A stretch of DNA of 46,408 bases from an uncultured Bacteroidota bacterium (lineage in GTDB: Bacteria; Bacteroidota; Bacteroidia; Flavobacteriales; Flavobacteriaceae): assembly GCA_902586435.1 (NCBI GenBank), contig CACIHJ010000008.1, forward strand, positions 1 through 46,408. Reading direction: 5' to 3'. Of this stretch, positions 18,673 to 28,168 are shown piece after piece. The position numbers were made by a program, and so were the translations under genes. The notes under the pieces are model-generated. The model did no database searches. It saw only the letters and a program-made list of their open reading frames with translations, and had not been told where the DNA came from. The first letter of the stretch is position 1; every line of letters starts with the position of its first letter.

Positions 18673-18673
18673 T

Positions 18674-19246
18674 TTATTTAATAAGGTTTGGATATTTATA
18701 TCTTAAATCAAGCAATTGAGCTCTAACATCTTTTTCATCTATAATATGAATTAATATCTGTCTATTTCCATCTATTTTAACAAATGTCTTATTTGGAAAA
18801 TTTTCATTTTCAATAGAAATAAAGTTATTTCCTGGATACCATTCCATAAGTTTATCCATAGCAACTGGAAGGACTTTATCAGATTGCAACTCTTCATTCC
18901 AAGGGGCCCAACCTAAAAAATAAAATCGCATATCTAAGCCAGTCATTATATCATTTTCATTAAATATTCCATAAAATAAATGATTTACTCTCTTACCTTC
19001 AGGCATATTTTCTATTTCATATGCTATAAATTCATTATTAGGACCATGGGTTACCTTTCCATCAGCATTTAGCTCCCAAGCTTTTGTAAAAAAAGTTTTT
19101 TTCGTATCCCCTATTGTAAGACCAAACTGCACAGAATCAGTATATACTCCTCTAGCCATTTCATCTTTTACGATTCGTTCATATTCTGAGACATTTTGAC
19201 AAGAAATAATTAATGCAATAAAAAATATATATAATCTATTTAACAT
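18674..19246 (-). CDS. Lipoprotein of unknown function between VCBS paralogues
   Basis: The 190-residue protein has a lipoprotein signal (lipobox IISC, Cys16). I do not recognise a family. The mature part has a mixed alpha/beta look with a conserved-looking segment GLDMRFYFLGWAPWNEELQ. Its start overlaps the end of paralogue 1 by 11 bases and it ends 1 base before paralogue 2, so it is tightly embedded in the operon. It may be an accessory subunit of the surface complex; this is inferred from position alone. Confidence 0.85.
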   Translation of the reverse strand: MLNRLYIFFIALIISCQNVSEYERIVKDEMARGVYTDSVQFGLTIGDTKKTFFTKAWELNADGKVTHGPNNEFIAYEIENMPEGKRVNHLFYGIFNENDIMTGLDMRFYFLGWAPWNEELQSDKVLPVAMDKLMEWYPGNNFISIENENFPNKTFVKIDGNRQILIHIIDEKDVRAQLLDLRYKYPNLIK

Positions 19247-22200
19247 ATTTAGTTATAATCTTTGAATTTGAAATTCCAGTTACTAAAAGTAGTGAATCAG
19301 ACGATTTTAATGATGGTACTATAGTAAAATCTCTAATTTCCCCATAAATGTTTAATGGTAATAATTTATCAAATTTTGTTTTTGAATTGTCGTCACCATA
19401 AAGGATCCATCCTTTTGATGCATCAAATGCACCATACTGAGGTTTAACTAGATATTGATTTCCACCTAAGATTAGATCATTAAAGCCATCTTGATTTATA
19501 TCAAAAATATTAATAGCGTGCACACTTGAATACTGAATTTCTTCTGGTAAAAGTTTCTTAGAATATGAAAGAGGTGAATCTGACATAAATAATAAACTCC
19601 TTGTCTCTTTTATTTCCAATACTTGAGATGAAGATATTTGGGTTTCATTAAATATATCTTTAATTGATTGATTAGCATAATCTTCATAATAAAGTAGTTT
19701 CTTTTTCAGATCTGGTAATTGCTTAATCAGTTCATCTCTGTCATGGATAGGAAAATCTTTATTATCAATGCTATATGTATAAATAGCCTCTAATTTTCCA
19801 TTTTGATCGTAATCATTCAGGTATAGTTTCATATTAGGTTTATATAGACCATTTTGCCCCATATTTCCTAAAACAAGATCTGGAACTCCATCTCCATTTA
19901 AATCAGATGTTTCTATAGACTGCCACATTCCATTTGTTTCTTCGAATCCAATACTTTCAGAAATAGACTCCCAACTGGATTCATTATTTAAAAAAGCAAG
20001 AATTGGCATCCATTCACCAACAACGATCAAATCTCCTTTTTCATCAGAATTAAGATCTGTGAATTCTATATCGGTTATCATACCAATATTTTGAAACTCT
20101 GGAGGATAAGTAGCTTCAAAACTACCGTTTCCTCTATTTATCATTAAAGAAATAGATCCAGGAATTCCATAGGTGTCTACATTAAATCGTTCACCTATAA
20201 ATATATCTAATAATGCATCATTATTAGCATCACCAATAGCAATAGCTCCAGTACTAAAGAATTTAGAGAAATTTAATGCAGATGAATCATATATAAATTT
20301 ACCTGATTCATTTCTATAGAATCTATCATTAAGAGTTCTAGATAATGTAGAATATGCTTTACCCCCAGAGGCAACATACAAATCTTGATCTCCATCATTA
20401 TCAGCATCAAAAAAAACAGCTTCAACATCCTCAGATTCTTTATGTAAATCAAATGGTTTACTAACTTTTTTAAAACCATTTGTATCACTTAAAAAAAGCT
20501 GACCTGTTTGCCCTTTAGCTCCTCCTATATAAAAGTCTTGAATACCATCATTGTTAAGATCATAATTAGCTATACATGGCCCCTCATTAGAGAACATATG
20601 AGGTAATAACCTCTCAGAATCAAAATCAACATAATAATTCTCATCATGCTTAAAATCAATTAATTGTTGACCTTCTGTTTTTTTTATAATAAAAGTAGGC
20701 TTAGGATCTACAGATTCAGATTGTAAATTATCCCGATCTATTTCTAATATTTGATCAATTTGAATATCTCTTATGACTGAACGCTTTCTATCAGGCCAAT
20801 ATATTTCTAAGGAATCTAATGAATTTACTTTACCAAGTCCAAAATGAAGTCTATATGGAACAGAGCTTTGAAAGCCTCTAGAAGGAAATTGTTCAATCAT
20901 AATTTTATTTCCATCTGTTAAATAAGCAATAGCCTTTGCCCCTATAGCAAATTTATTTGGACCGTTATCTCTAAGAATAACTGAAAGAAAATGATGATTT
21001 TCAACTTCAGAGTGGTTCTCAAATATGAAAGCTTCAGAATTTACATTATTAACAACTAAGTCTAGGTCTCCGTCATTGTCTAAGTCACCATATGCAGAAC
21101 CATTACTAAAACTAGGTTGGTTTAAACCCCAACCCAATCTTTTATCTGAAAAGGTAAAATCACCATTATTTCTAAACACTGAATTTGTAACAGCTTTAGA
21201 GGGCATTAAGTCGATTAAATCTGTAATAACTTCTTTTCCTTCTCTTAATATTTGACTAATCTGTTCATCATTAGCATAATAATTTAAATAATCACGATCT
21301 AACAAATCTTTATATATTCCATTACTGATATATACATCTTTATAACCATCATTATCCATATCAAATAAAAGTGCAGCCCAACTCCATTCTGTTGCAGATA
21401 AACCAAGTTGCCTTCCTACTTCATAAAATGTGTTACCTAAATTTCTTTGAAGAGCATTTCTAGGATATTGCTTATGATATCCTTTAGATCCTGCTAGAGT
21501 AAATTTATCATACGATTCATACACTTGTTTGTTTTTTTGCCTTGATAGAGTTTCTGGTAACATTTCAGTAACAATTAAATCAGGTATCAAATCGTTATCC
21601 ATATCTGCTGCATCAGCACCCATAGAGCCCATTGACAATGCATCAAAATAAGTTAATGATTCTTCTGAGAATCCATCTCCATTATTATTTAAATACAAGT
21701 AATCTTTTTCAAAAAAATCATTAGAAATAAATAAATCAGGCCAAAGGTCTCCATTGAAATCAGATAAAGTTATCCCTAAGCCAAATCCTATATTTGAAGA
21801 GAATATACCCTTATCTGAAGATACATTCTCAAACTTATTATTCCTATTCTCCAAAAGTTGATTTCCATCTTGACTAGGAATATTTCTTTGCCCTTCAATC
21901 AAATCGTAACTCCCCACAGATCGAATTGAATTGTTTAAAACATATGCATCTAGATCAAGGTCACCATCATAATCAAAGAAAGCAGCATGCACAGATAGTC
22001 CTTCAATATCTAAACCGTATTGAGATGATGATTCCTTAAAAGTTAAGTCTCCATTATTTATAAAAAGTTCATTATGTCTATTCTCGCCTCCGGGTTTTCC
22101 AGATTTGGTTACATATAAATCTAATAATCCATCTTGATTTATATCAACAAATGTAGCTCCTGTAGACCAATTATCTTTACATGATACACCTGCAAAATCA

Positions 22201-22487
22201 GTTATATCATCAAATTTCCAATTTCCTTTATTTAGATATAGAGCATTATCTACAATATTACCAGTGAAATATATATCAATTAATCCGTCATTATTAATAT
22301 CTCCCAGAGCTACTCCACCACCATTAAAAAAATTACGATATGTATATGGATTAAAATCCTCAGTATAAGAGAGTAAGTTATTGAAAGAAATCCCAGTATG
22401 ATCTGATAATTTTTTTTCAAATCTTGAATCAATATTATTACATGAAACTAGACAGAGAGTTAACAATATTAGAGACCTATATCGCAT
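19236..22487 (-). CDS. VCBS/FG-GAP-repeat lipoprotein with ASPIC/UnbV domain (paralogue 1)
   Basis: The 1083-residue lipoprotein (lipobox LVSC, Cys16) is the first gene after the susD terminator. Its blades carry DINNDGLIDIYFTGN-type Ca2+ loops. The ASPIC/UnbV domain lies at about residues 495-575 (PSRGFQS, LHFGLG), with a second blade set and the C-terminal segment RDELIKQLPDLKKKLLYY. It shares its domain order with paralogues 2 and 3, consistent with tandem duplication. It is likely displayed on the cell surface beside SusCD. Confidence 0.92.
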   Translation of the reverse strand: MRYRSLILLTLCLVSCNNIDSRFEKKLSDHTGISFNNLLSYTEDFNPYTYRNFFNGGGVALGDINNDGLIDIYFTGNIVDNALYLNKGNWKFDDITDFAGVSCKDNWSTGATFVDINQDGLLDLYVTKSGKPGGENRHNELFINNGDLTFKESSSQYGLDIEGLSVHAAFFDYDGDLDLDAYVLNNSIRSVGSYDLIEGQRNIPSQDGNQLLENRNNKFENVSSDKGIFSSNIGFGLGITLSDFNGDLWPDLFISNDFFEKDYLYLNNNGDGFSEESLTYFDALSMGSMGADAADMDNDLIPDLIVTEMLPETLSRQKNKQVYESYDKFTLAGSKGYHKQYPRNALQRNLGNTFYEVGRQLGLSATEWSWAALLFDMDNDGYKDVYISNGIYKDLLDRDYLNYYANDEQISQILREGKEVITDLIDLMPSKAVTNSVFRNNGDFTFSDKRLGWGLNQPSFSNGSAYGDLDNDGDLDLVVNNVNSEAFIFENHSEVENHHFLSVILRDNGPNKFAIGAKAIAYLTDGNKIMIEQFPSRGFQSSVPYRLHFGLGKVNSLDSLEIYWPDRKRSVIRDIQIDQILEIDRDNLQSESVDPKPTFIIKKTEGQQLIDFKHDENYYVDFDSERLLPHMFSNEGPCIANYDLNNDGIQDFYIGGAKGQTGQLFLSDTNGFKKVSKPFDLHKESEDVEAVFFDADNDGDQDLYVASGGKAYSTLSRTLNDRFYRNESGKFIYDSSALNFSKFFSTGAIAIGDANNDALLDIFIGERFNVDTYGIPGSISLMINRGNGSFEATYPPEFQNIGMITDIEFTDLNSDEKGDLIVVGEWMPILAFLNNESSWESISESIGFEETNGMWQSIETSDLNGDGVPDLVLGNMGQNGLYKPNMKLYLNDYDQNGKLEAIYTYSIDNKDFPIHDRDELIKQLPDLKKKLLYYEDYANQSIKDIFNETQISSSQVLEIKETRSLLFMSDSPLSYSKKLLPEEIQYSSVHAINIFDINQDGFNDLILGGNQYLVKPQYGAFDASKGWILYGDDNSKTKFDKLLPLNIYGEIRDFTIVPSLKSSDSLLLVTGISNSKIITKYVK

Positions 22488-22526
22488 ATTGTAAAATTAG
22501 ACAATTTTAGCTTGGTTTTAAAAACA

Positions 22527-22552
22527 AAAAGGCCACCAAATGGTGGCCTTTT
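22527..22552 (-). terminator. Strong intrinsic terminator between susD and the VCBS genes
   Basis: A near-perfect palindrome, AAAAGGCCACCA/TGGTGGCCTTTT, forms a 12-pair stem with a GC-rich core. In the susD direction it is followed by T5-G-T5. It lies between the susD stop and the first VCBS gene, which share orientation, so it would separate abundant susCD mRNA from lower downstream expression by partial read-through. The 39 bases beyond hold only a weak -7 candidate (TAATTTTA). Confidence 0.85.
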
Positions 22553-22573
22553 ATATTATTCAAAACTTAAGAA

Positions 22574-24175
22574 TTAATATCCTGTGTTTTGAGATAGACT
22601 TGAGTTTGCAGTAAGCTGCTCCGATGGTATCGGGAAAACAGTTCTGTAAGCATCAGAATTTGTTTTTTCCCACCAAGAATCATTCCACTTACCAAAACGG
22701 ATAAGGTCTGTTCGTCTCGAAGCTTCTTGGAACATTTCACGGCCCCTTTCTGCTAAAAACTGCTCAGCAGTTAACGAGCTCAGAGCTGATACATTAGCTC
22801 TTGCACGAATTGCATTAACTTCTGGAAGAGCTAAAGCCCAATTTCCAGCTGCTCTAGCCGTAGCTTCAGCATGCATTAAGTGAACATCACCTAATCTAAC
22901 AATCGGATAATCATTATCTAGATTTGGTCTTGCAAATTGTTTAAAAGCAAATTTTCCAAGACGATACCCACCAGTTCGAGCACCATTTGGCTCAAGTTCA
23001 TTTATTCCTATTGAATAGACAATCTCTGGTGTTGGAGAATCTGAAGCAAGATCTACTAATGCATTTCCACCATAATCTAATTGTGGACCAGCAATAAAGT
23101 TTGCTTTTCTTCTATCATCCCCTGCCTCATATGAATTCACGAATTCCTCTAGTGCAACATAACCATTCCAAGGTTGAGCCTCAAAATTCCATGTATACTG
23201 AGAAGCATAGTGAAGAGTCATATGATGGAAATTCATACCACCTGCAGTTGCTTCATCATATTCAACAGACCAAATAATTTCTGGATTGTTTTCATTATTA
23301 GGAGCAAATATTGCAGCGTATCCTACCAAATTATCAGGATCAGACGAAACCGCTGGTCTCTTTCCTAGATTAGGAACTGATATACCACTATCAGATAATG
23401 AATAAGGTCCATTATCGATAATATGTCCTGCTGCAGCTGCTGCATCAGAATATCTTTCAGTTCCAGTATATACCCCAGCATTTAGATATAATTTAGCTAA
23501 AATACCAAGTGCAGAATACTGGTTAATTCTATACTTTACATCATTAGTACCTAAAGATGAATTTGATAGACCTGATAAATCAAAAGAAGATCCCATTCCT
23601 AAAGCAGAAAGTAATTCTCCTTCTACCCAATTAAAAACTGCTGACCTAGATGATTGATTAGAAGATCCTGATCCATCAGCAATAACGATATTACCGTATA
23701 AATCCATTAATCTCCAATGCAAATAAGCACGGACTACTTTAGCTTGTGCCATTTGGTTAGCATCTAACCCTGCATTACTAATTGCATTATTTACCTCAGC
23801 TATTGAACCATATTGTTGAGACCAAGTCCCAGTAACTGGACCATTAGCAGGAGTAAAAGTGTGACGATGCATTTCAAGCCAAATACCACCATCATACCAG
23901 TCACCTCCCTTTTGAGTAATAGCCATTTCATCAGATGAAACTGACTGTACAGAGAAATATCCACCATGATTAGCAGTTCCAGCATTTCTAACAGCGTTAA
24001 ATACTCCTGTTAGAGCATCACCACCCCCACCAGAACCTCCTGTAGAAATTCCTTCTAGAGAGAAGTCTGATGTAAGATCTCCTAAGAGTTCTTCTTCAAG
24101 ATCAGTACAAGAATAGGTAATACCTATTAAACCGATTCCTAATATAATTTTATTTATAGTTTTCATAGACTTCAT
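22574..24175 (-). CDS. SusD/RagB-family outer-membrane lipoprotein
   Basis: The 533-residue lipoprotein has lipobox TYSC (Cys23) followed by TDLEEE, an acidic stretch like Bacteroidota surface-export signals. The RagB/SusD fold is indicated by the N-terminal TPR-like half (AKVVRAYLHWRLMDLYGN) and the C-terminal segment LMHAEATARAAGNW, NAIRARANV and ERGREMFQEASRRTDLIRFG. SusD caps the SusC transporter and captures ligand. It lies 3 bases after susC. The ligand is unknown; no glycoside hydrolase accompanies it here. Confidence 0.95.
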   Translation of the reverse strand: MKSMKTINKIILGIGLIGITYSCTDLEEELLGDLTSDFSLEGISTGGSGGGGDALTGVFNAVRNAGTANHGGYFSVQSVSSDEMAITQKGGDWYDGGIWLEMHRHTFTPANGPVTGTWSQQYGSIAEVNNAISNAGLDANQMAQAKVVRAYLHWRLMDLYGNIVIADGSGSSNQSSRSAVFNWVEGELLSALGMGSSFDLSGLSNSSLGTNDVKYRINQYSALGILAKLYLNAGVYTGTERYSDAAAAAGHIIDNGPYSLSDSGISVPNLGKRPAVSSDPDNLVGYAAIFAPNNENNPEIIWSVEYDEATAGGMNFHHMTLHYASQYTWNFEAQPWNGYVALEEFVNSYEAGDDRRKANFIAGPQLDYGGNALVDLASDSPTPEIVYSIGINELEPNGARTGGYRLGKFAFKQFARPNLDNDYPIVRLGDVHLMHAEATARAAGNWALALPEVNAIRARANVSALSSLTAEQFLAERGREMFQEASRRTDLIRFGKWNDSWWEKTNSDAYRTVFPIPSEQLTANSSLSQNTGY

Positions 24176-24178
24176 GAT

Positions 24179-27097
24179 TTAAAATTTATAGTTTATACCA
24201 AGTGTGAATGAACGTGCAGAATAATAACTATTTCTACGGTCTATACCTGGAGCAAGCGGATTCCCATCTAAAAGATCGAAAAGAGCAGGCTCAGGATCAG
24301 AACCAGTATAATCAGTAATTACAAATGCGTTCTGAACATTCAGTGATAAATTCATATTATCATTAACTTGACGAGATATTGTTAAGTTATCCAGCTTAAA
24401 GAAATCTGCTTCCTCTACATATAAAGAAGAGAAGTTTGCATTTTTAATTTCCGGATTAGCTAACTCAGTATTTACATAGTTATATGATTTCTGAGAACCA
24501 ACTCTTGGCTCATAGAAAGCACGGAAAGTATTAACAAGACTATGTCCGAATGCTCCTCTAAAAAAAGCATTTATAGTGTAGTCACCAATAGTGATTTGAT
24601 TAGACCAACCTATTTCTAGATCAGGAATACCACTACCAAGAACATCAAAGTCTACATTGTCATCTAAAGCATTGTTCTGACCAACTACTAATTCTCCATC
24701 TCCATTAACATCTTTAAAGTTTTGTGAACCATTAGTAACACTTCCATCCCAAACAGGACCCCAGATTTGACCAACTTGTTCACCTACTTTTACACGTGTA
24801 ACCCATGTACTATTTTGACCAGGAGCACCCAGGTTTCCAAATTTATCAGAATCCTGAACATATTCATCCAGAACAACTTTGTTACTAGATAAAACTATTC
24901 CTGTGTTATAGTTATCAGTAACATCGTAGTTAACTGATAGTTCAAATCCATTAGATGAAAGCTGTCCTGCATTTTCAAATCTTCTATCAAATCCATAAAC
25001 AGCAGCATCTACAACACGATTTATGATAAAGTCCTTAGAGGTTTGCTCATAAATATCAAGTGTAGCTGAAAGACGATCCATAGTTAGATCTATACCAAAG
25101 TTTAACTCAGTTTTTTCTTCCCATTTTAAGTCTGGATTAGCTGCTCTTAAAAGGTTTGTTGAACCTCCTGCAGAGCCACCTCCACCCCAAGACCATCCTC
25201 TGATTTCTTGAGAAAGACCAACTTGACCTGGTAAATTACCAGTAACACCATAAGATATACGTGGCTTTAATTGCTGAACTCCACTAAGACCAAGTATAGG
25301 AGCAAGGTCAGCACCCATACTAATAGCTGGGAACGTTCCATACCTATTATCAGCACCTAGTCTTGTAGAACCTTCTCTACGAATAGATGCATTTAAAAAG
25401 AAATTATTATTCCAAGTCAAATTAACACGAGCAAAGAAAGCATCAATCTCTGTATCAGGATTTCTCCCAGAGTTTGCGATAACATTACCAGCGTTCAATA
25501 AATCTTGAGAATATTCTATTGCATCAATATAATCTATTTCATCACCTGGAAAATCACCTAAAGCAAAAAATGCTTCGTTATAATTTTCTTTTTGATATGA
25601 GTAACCTGCTGTAACGACTAGATTCATATCATCAGTTGACTTTTTCCATGAACCGTAAAGTTCATTTAATTGGAATTCGCTGTTATTCTCATAGAATTCT
25701 GCAGCACCTTTTCTAACTGGTGAATCTGCACCTCCATAATCGTTAGAACTATTCCAAAGTGAAGTTGTTCTAAAATAAACACGATTTGCATAGTCTGAAG
25801 ACTGACGAGCAGAACGGAAATAAGCTGTTATATTATCTGATACATCGTATGTAAGATTAATACCATAGTTTAATTCTCTACGCTCTCCATTATTTAAGTT
25901 TTGTTTGATAATAGAAACTGGGTTATACGAATCGAATAAACCTAAAGTTTCATAATATCCTCCAAACTGAGCACCATTAAAAGCATAAGGTGCATCAACA
26001 GCATAAACTGGAGCAGTAGGGTTATAAAGTGTTGCATAACGCATGGACTCTTTAAAACCATTTTTCTGATCTCTTTGAGTAAATGAAGTATTAAAATCAA
26101 TCTTTAACCTATCATCTAATGCTGTAGTTGAAAAGTTTAAACGAGTGTTAAACTGATCAAACCCACTGTTAAGAAGTATACCTTCAGCTTCACGAAGATT
26201 AGCAGATACTCTATAATTTGTTTTTCCATTTCCACCAGTAGCAGAAACATTGTGAATTTGAGTAAATGCATCACGTGTTACTTCATCTAACCAATCTGTT
26301 TGAGAAGATAGATCTCGTCCACCTGAAGCAATAAATTCTTGAGGAGACATAGTATCAATCTGATTTAGAATACTAGATGAAGATAATTGTCCAGAGTATG
26401 TAAGTTGAGCTGCGCCAACTCCTCCTGATTTAGTTGTAACAATTATTACCCCAGATGATCCTCGAGAACCATATATTGCAGCTGCAGAAGCATCTTTTAA
26501 TACGGTATAACTCTCAATATCACTAGGATCAACATTGTTAAGGGAAGCCCCAACAACGCCGTCAATTACTACAAGAGGAGAAATATTTGCACCTAAACTT
26601 GATAGACCACGAAGACGAATAACAGTTCCTGCATTCGGGTCACCACCTCTATTATATATCTGCAAACCAGCTACTTTTCCTTGTAAAAGTTGAGAGGCAT
26701 CATTTATTGCCCCCTGGTTAAATTCTTCAGCACTAATAGAAGTTACCGCAGAGGTAATTTCTTTTTGTTGCTGAGAACCATATCCAGTAACCAACACTTC
26801 TTCAAGTTCATTAGAAGATTGCAGAACTATATTTATTGTATTCTGGTTGCCCACTGTTATTTCTTGTGCAGTATAACCTACATAAGAAAAAACTAGAACA
26901 TCTCCAGCGCTTGCAGATATGGAATAATTTCCATCAAAATCTGCAACGACACCAGTAGTAGTTCCCTGAACTACCACAGTAGCTCCAGGGAGTGGACCAG
27001 TTTCATCTGAAACATTACCAGAAACCTGTTGAGCACTCAGCATTCCACTAAAAGCAATAGTAAATGCGAGACTCAATTTTAGTAAATTTAGTTTCAT
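24179..27097 (-). CDS. SusC/RagA-family TonB-dependent transporter
   Basis: The 972-residue protein has a cleavable signal (cleavage after about Ala22), a CarboxypepD_reg-like domain (about 24-92), a TonB-box-like ELEEVLVTGYGSQ (97-109), a plug domain (about 113-225, with LLQGKVAGLQI and RLRGLSS) and a beta-barrel ending in FTLGINYKF. It imports large ligands through the outer membrane with SusD. It has its own strong promoter at 27125-27154. At 972 residues it is near the short end for SusC proteins. Confidence 0.96.
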   Translation of the reverse strand: MKLNLLKLSLAFTIAFSGMLSAQQVSGNVSDETGPLPGATVVVQGTTTGVVADFDGNYSISASAGDVLVFSYVGYTAQEITVGNQNTINIVLQSSNELEEVLVTGYGSQQQKEITSAVTSISAEEFNQGAINDASQLLQGKVAGLQIYNRGGDPNAGTVIRLRGLSSLGANISPLVVIDGVVGASLNNVDPSDIESYTVLKDASAAAIYGSRGSSGVIIVTTKSGGVGAAQLTYSGQLSSSSILNQIDTMSPQEFIASGGRDLSSQTDWLDEVTRDAFTQIHNVSATGGNGKTNYRVSANLREAEGILLNSGFDQFNTRLNFSTTALDDRLKIDFNTSFTQRDQKNGFKESMRYATLYNPTAPVYAVDAPYAFNGAQFGGYYETLGLFDSYNPVSIIKQNLNNGERRELNYGINLTYDVSDNITAYFRSARQSSDYANRVYFRTTSLWNSSNDYGGADSPVRKGAAEFYENNSEFQLNELYGSWKKSTDDMNLVVTAGYSYQKENYNEAFFALGDFPGDEIDYIDAIEYSQDLLNAGNVIANSGRNPDTEIDAFFARVNLTWNNNFFLNASIRREGSTRLGADNRYGTFPAISMGADLAPILGLSGVQQLKPRISYGVTGNLPGQVGLSQEIRGWSWGGGGSAGGSTNLLRAANPDLKWEEKTELNFGIDLTMDRLSATLDIYEQTSKDFIINRVVDAAVYGFDRRFENAGQLSSNGFELSVNYDVTDNYNTGIVLSSNKVVLDEYVQDSDKFGNLGAPGQNSTWVTRVKVGEQVGQIWGPVWDGSVTNGSQNFKDVNGDGELVVGQNNALDDNVDFDVLGSGIPDLEIGWSNQITIGDYTINAFFRGAFGHSLVNTFRAFYEPRVGSQKSYNYVNTELANPEIKNANFSSLYVEEADFFKLDNLTISRQVNDNMNLSLNVQNAFVITDYTGSDPEPALFDLLDGNPLAPGIDRRNSYYSARSFTLGINYKF

Positions 27098-27124
27098 ATT
27101 ATTATTTTAAAATTTTCTGATGGC

Positions 27125-27154
27125 CAAATATATGGATAATATGCTCAAAACCAA
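27125..27154 (-). promoter_or_regulatory. susC promoter with -33 and -7 boxes
   Basis: On the minus strand TTG is followed by exactly 19 bases and then TATATTTG, matching the Bacteroidota sigma-ABfr pattern (-33 TTG, -7 TAnnTTTG). The -7 box lies 27 bases before the susC ATG. This is the best-formed promoter I see in the window and suggests high basal susCD expression. No sigma/anti-sigma or hybrid regulator gene is adjacent. Confidence 0.75.
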
Positions 27155-27262
27155 GTAACTAATAATAAAAGTTAATAACACAATAAGAAAAATAGATTAT
27201 CACTAATAAAATTTAAAAAAATCTATAATAAATAAGAATATAATAATATATGGATAGTTTTA

Positions 27263-28144
27263 TTACGAATTTAACATTGAAGCTACTTCATAATTATTAA
27301 TTTTAGGAACTGCACCATTTTTTGTTGTTGTAATTGCTCCGTATGCTGAGGCTAGTCTTAATGAACTTTTTAAATTGTTTTTTTTAATAAATAATTCATC
27401 AATCAATGCAGCTAAAAAATTATCTCCGGCTCCCACATTATCGATTGAATCTACTTTAAATGAATTAGCTATTTCAAAATTTTTACCATCATAAATCATT
27501 GATTCAATTTCTCCATTTGTCACACATACATATTTCAGATCAAATTGTTTTAAAATTTTAAAAATTAAATTTTGAGTGTCTGAAATATTAAATTTAAATA
27601 ACTGATTAATTAGTTCTAGTTCCTCTAGATTTACTTTTAAAAAATCTGCTGAATTAACTAGAGAGCTTACTTTTTCAAAATCATAATAACTCTCTCTTAT
27701 ATTTAGATCCAGAATGTTAAATTTTGATTGTTTAGTTAATTCTTTAAGCGTTTTAAATGATTCTATATTTCTAGATGCAAGTGAACCATAGACTAGTATA
27801 TCCAAATCACTTAAAATCTCATCATAGGAGGCCTTAAGCGGAATGAAGTCCCAAGCTACATTTGATAAAATTTTATATGAAGGTTCGCCATTTTTAAGGG
27901 TAATAATCACACTTCCAGTCTCATATTTCTCATCTATATTTAAAAATTTGTTACTATAATTATTCTGATTAAAGTATTCAAGAATCTCATTACCAAGTTT
28001 GTCATTTCCAATTGATGAAATAAAGTCAACATTATTTCCGAGATTATGAAGTCTAGCAAAAACATTGAATGGGGCACCCCCAATTATTTTTTTATCTGGA
28101 TAGAGATCCCATAGAACTTCTCCGAAGCAAACTATACTTATCAT
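27263..28144 (-). CDS. PfkB-family sugar kinase (fructokinase-like)
   Basis: I place the start at the ATG at 28144 (MISIVCFGEVLWDLYP), giving 293 residues; the longer frame to 28210 runs into tRNA-Thr. Features are the N-terminal GGAPFNV motif (22-28) and the C-terminal NVGAGDNFLAAL with the catalytic Asp, as in Bacteroidota fructokinases. It phosphorylates a hexose, most likely fructose. The gene begins only 24 bases after tRNA-Thr(GGT), too close for an independent promoter, so it is probably expressed by read-through from the tRNA operon. It precedes susC on the same strand. Confidence 0.85.
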   Translation of the reverse strand: MISIVCFGEVLWDLYPDKKIIGGAPFNVFARLHNLGNNVDFISSIGNDKLGNEILEYFNQNNYSNKFLNIDEKYETGSVIITLKNGEPSYKILSNVAWDFIPLKASYDEILSDLDILVYGSLASRNIESFKTLKELTKQSKFNILDLNIRESYYDFEKVSSLVNSADFLKVNLEELELINQLFKFNISDTQNLIFKILKQFDLKYVCVTNGEIESMIYDGKNFEIANSFKVDSIDNVGAGDNFLAALIDELFIKKNNLKSSLRLASAYGAITTTKNGAVPKINNYEVASMLNS

Positions 28145-28168
28145 ATTTAAATATAAAGAAAAGAAGTG

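Noticed and set aside
12156-22487. Short recurring DNA words like ATCATTATC as a possible CRISPR or tandem repeat
   Set aside because: They are irregularly spaced and in frame, and they encode the DxNxDG Ca2+ loops of VCBS blades. No repeat-spacer structure exists.
10757-27097. Calling the SusCD locus a classical polysaccharide utilisation locus
   Set aside because: No glycoside hydrolase, lyase, esterase or sulfatase is present, so a carbohydrate substrate is not supported by the sequence.
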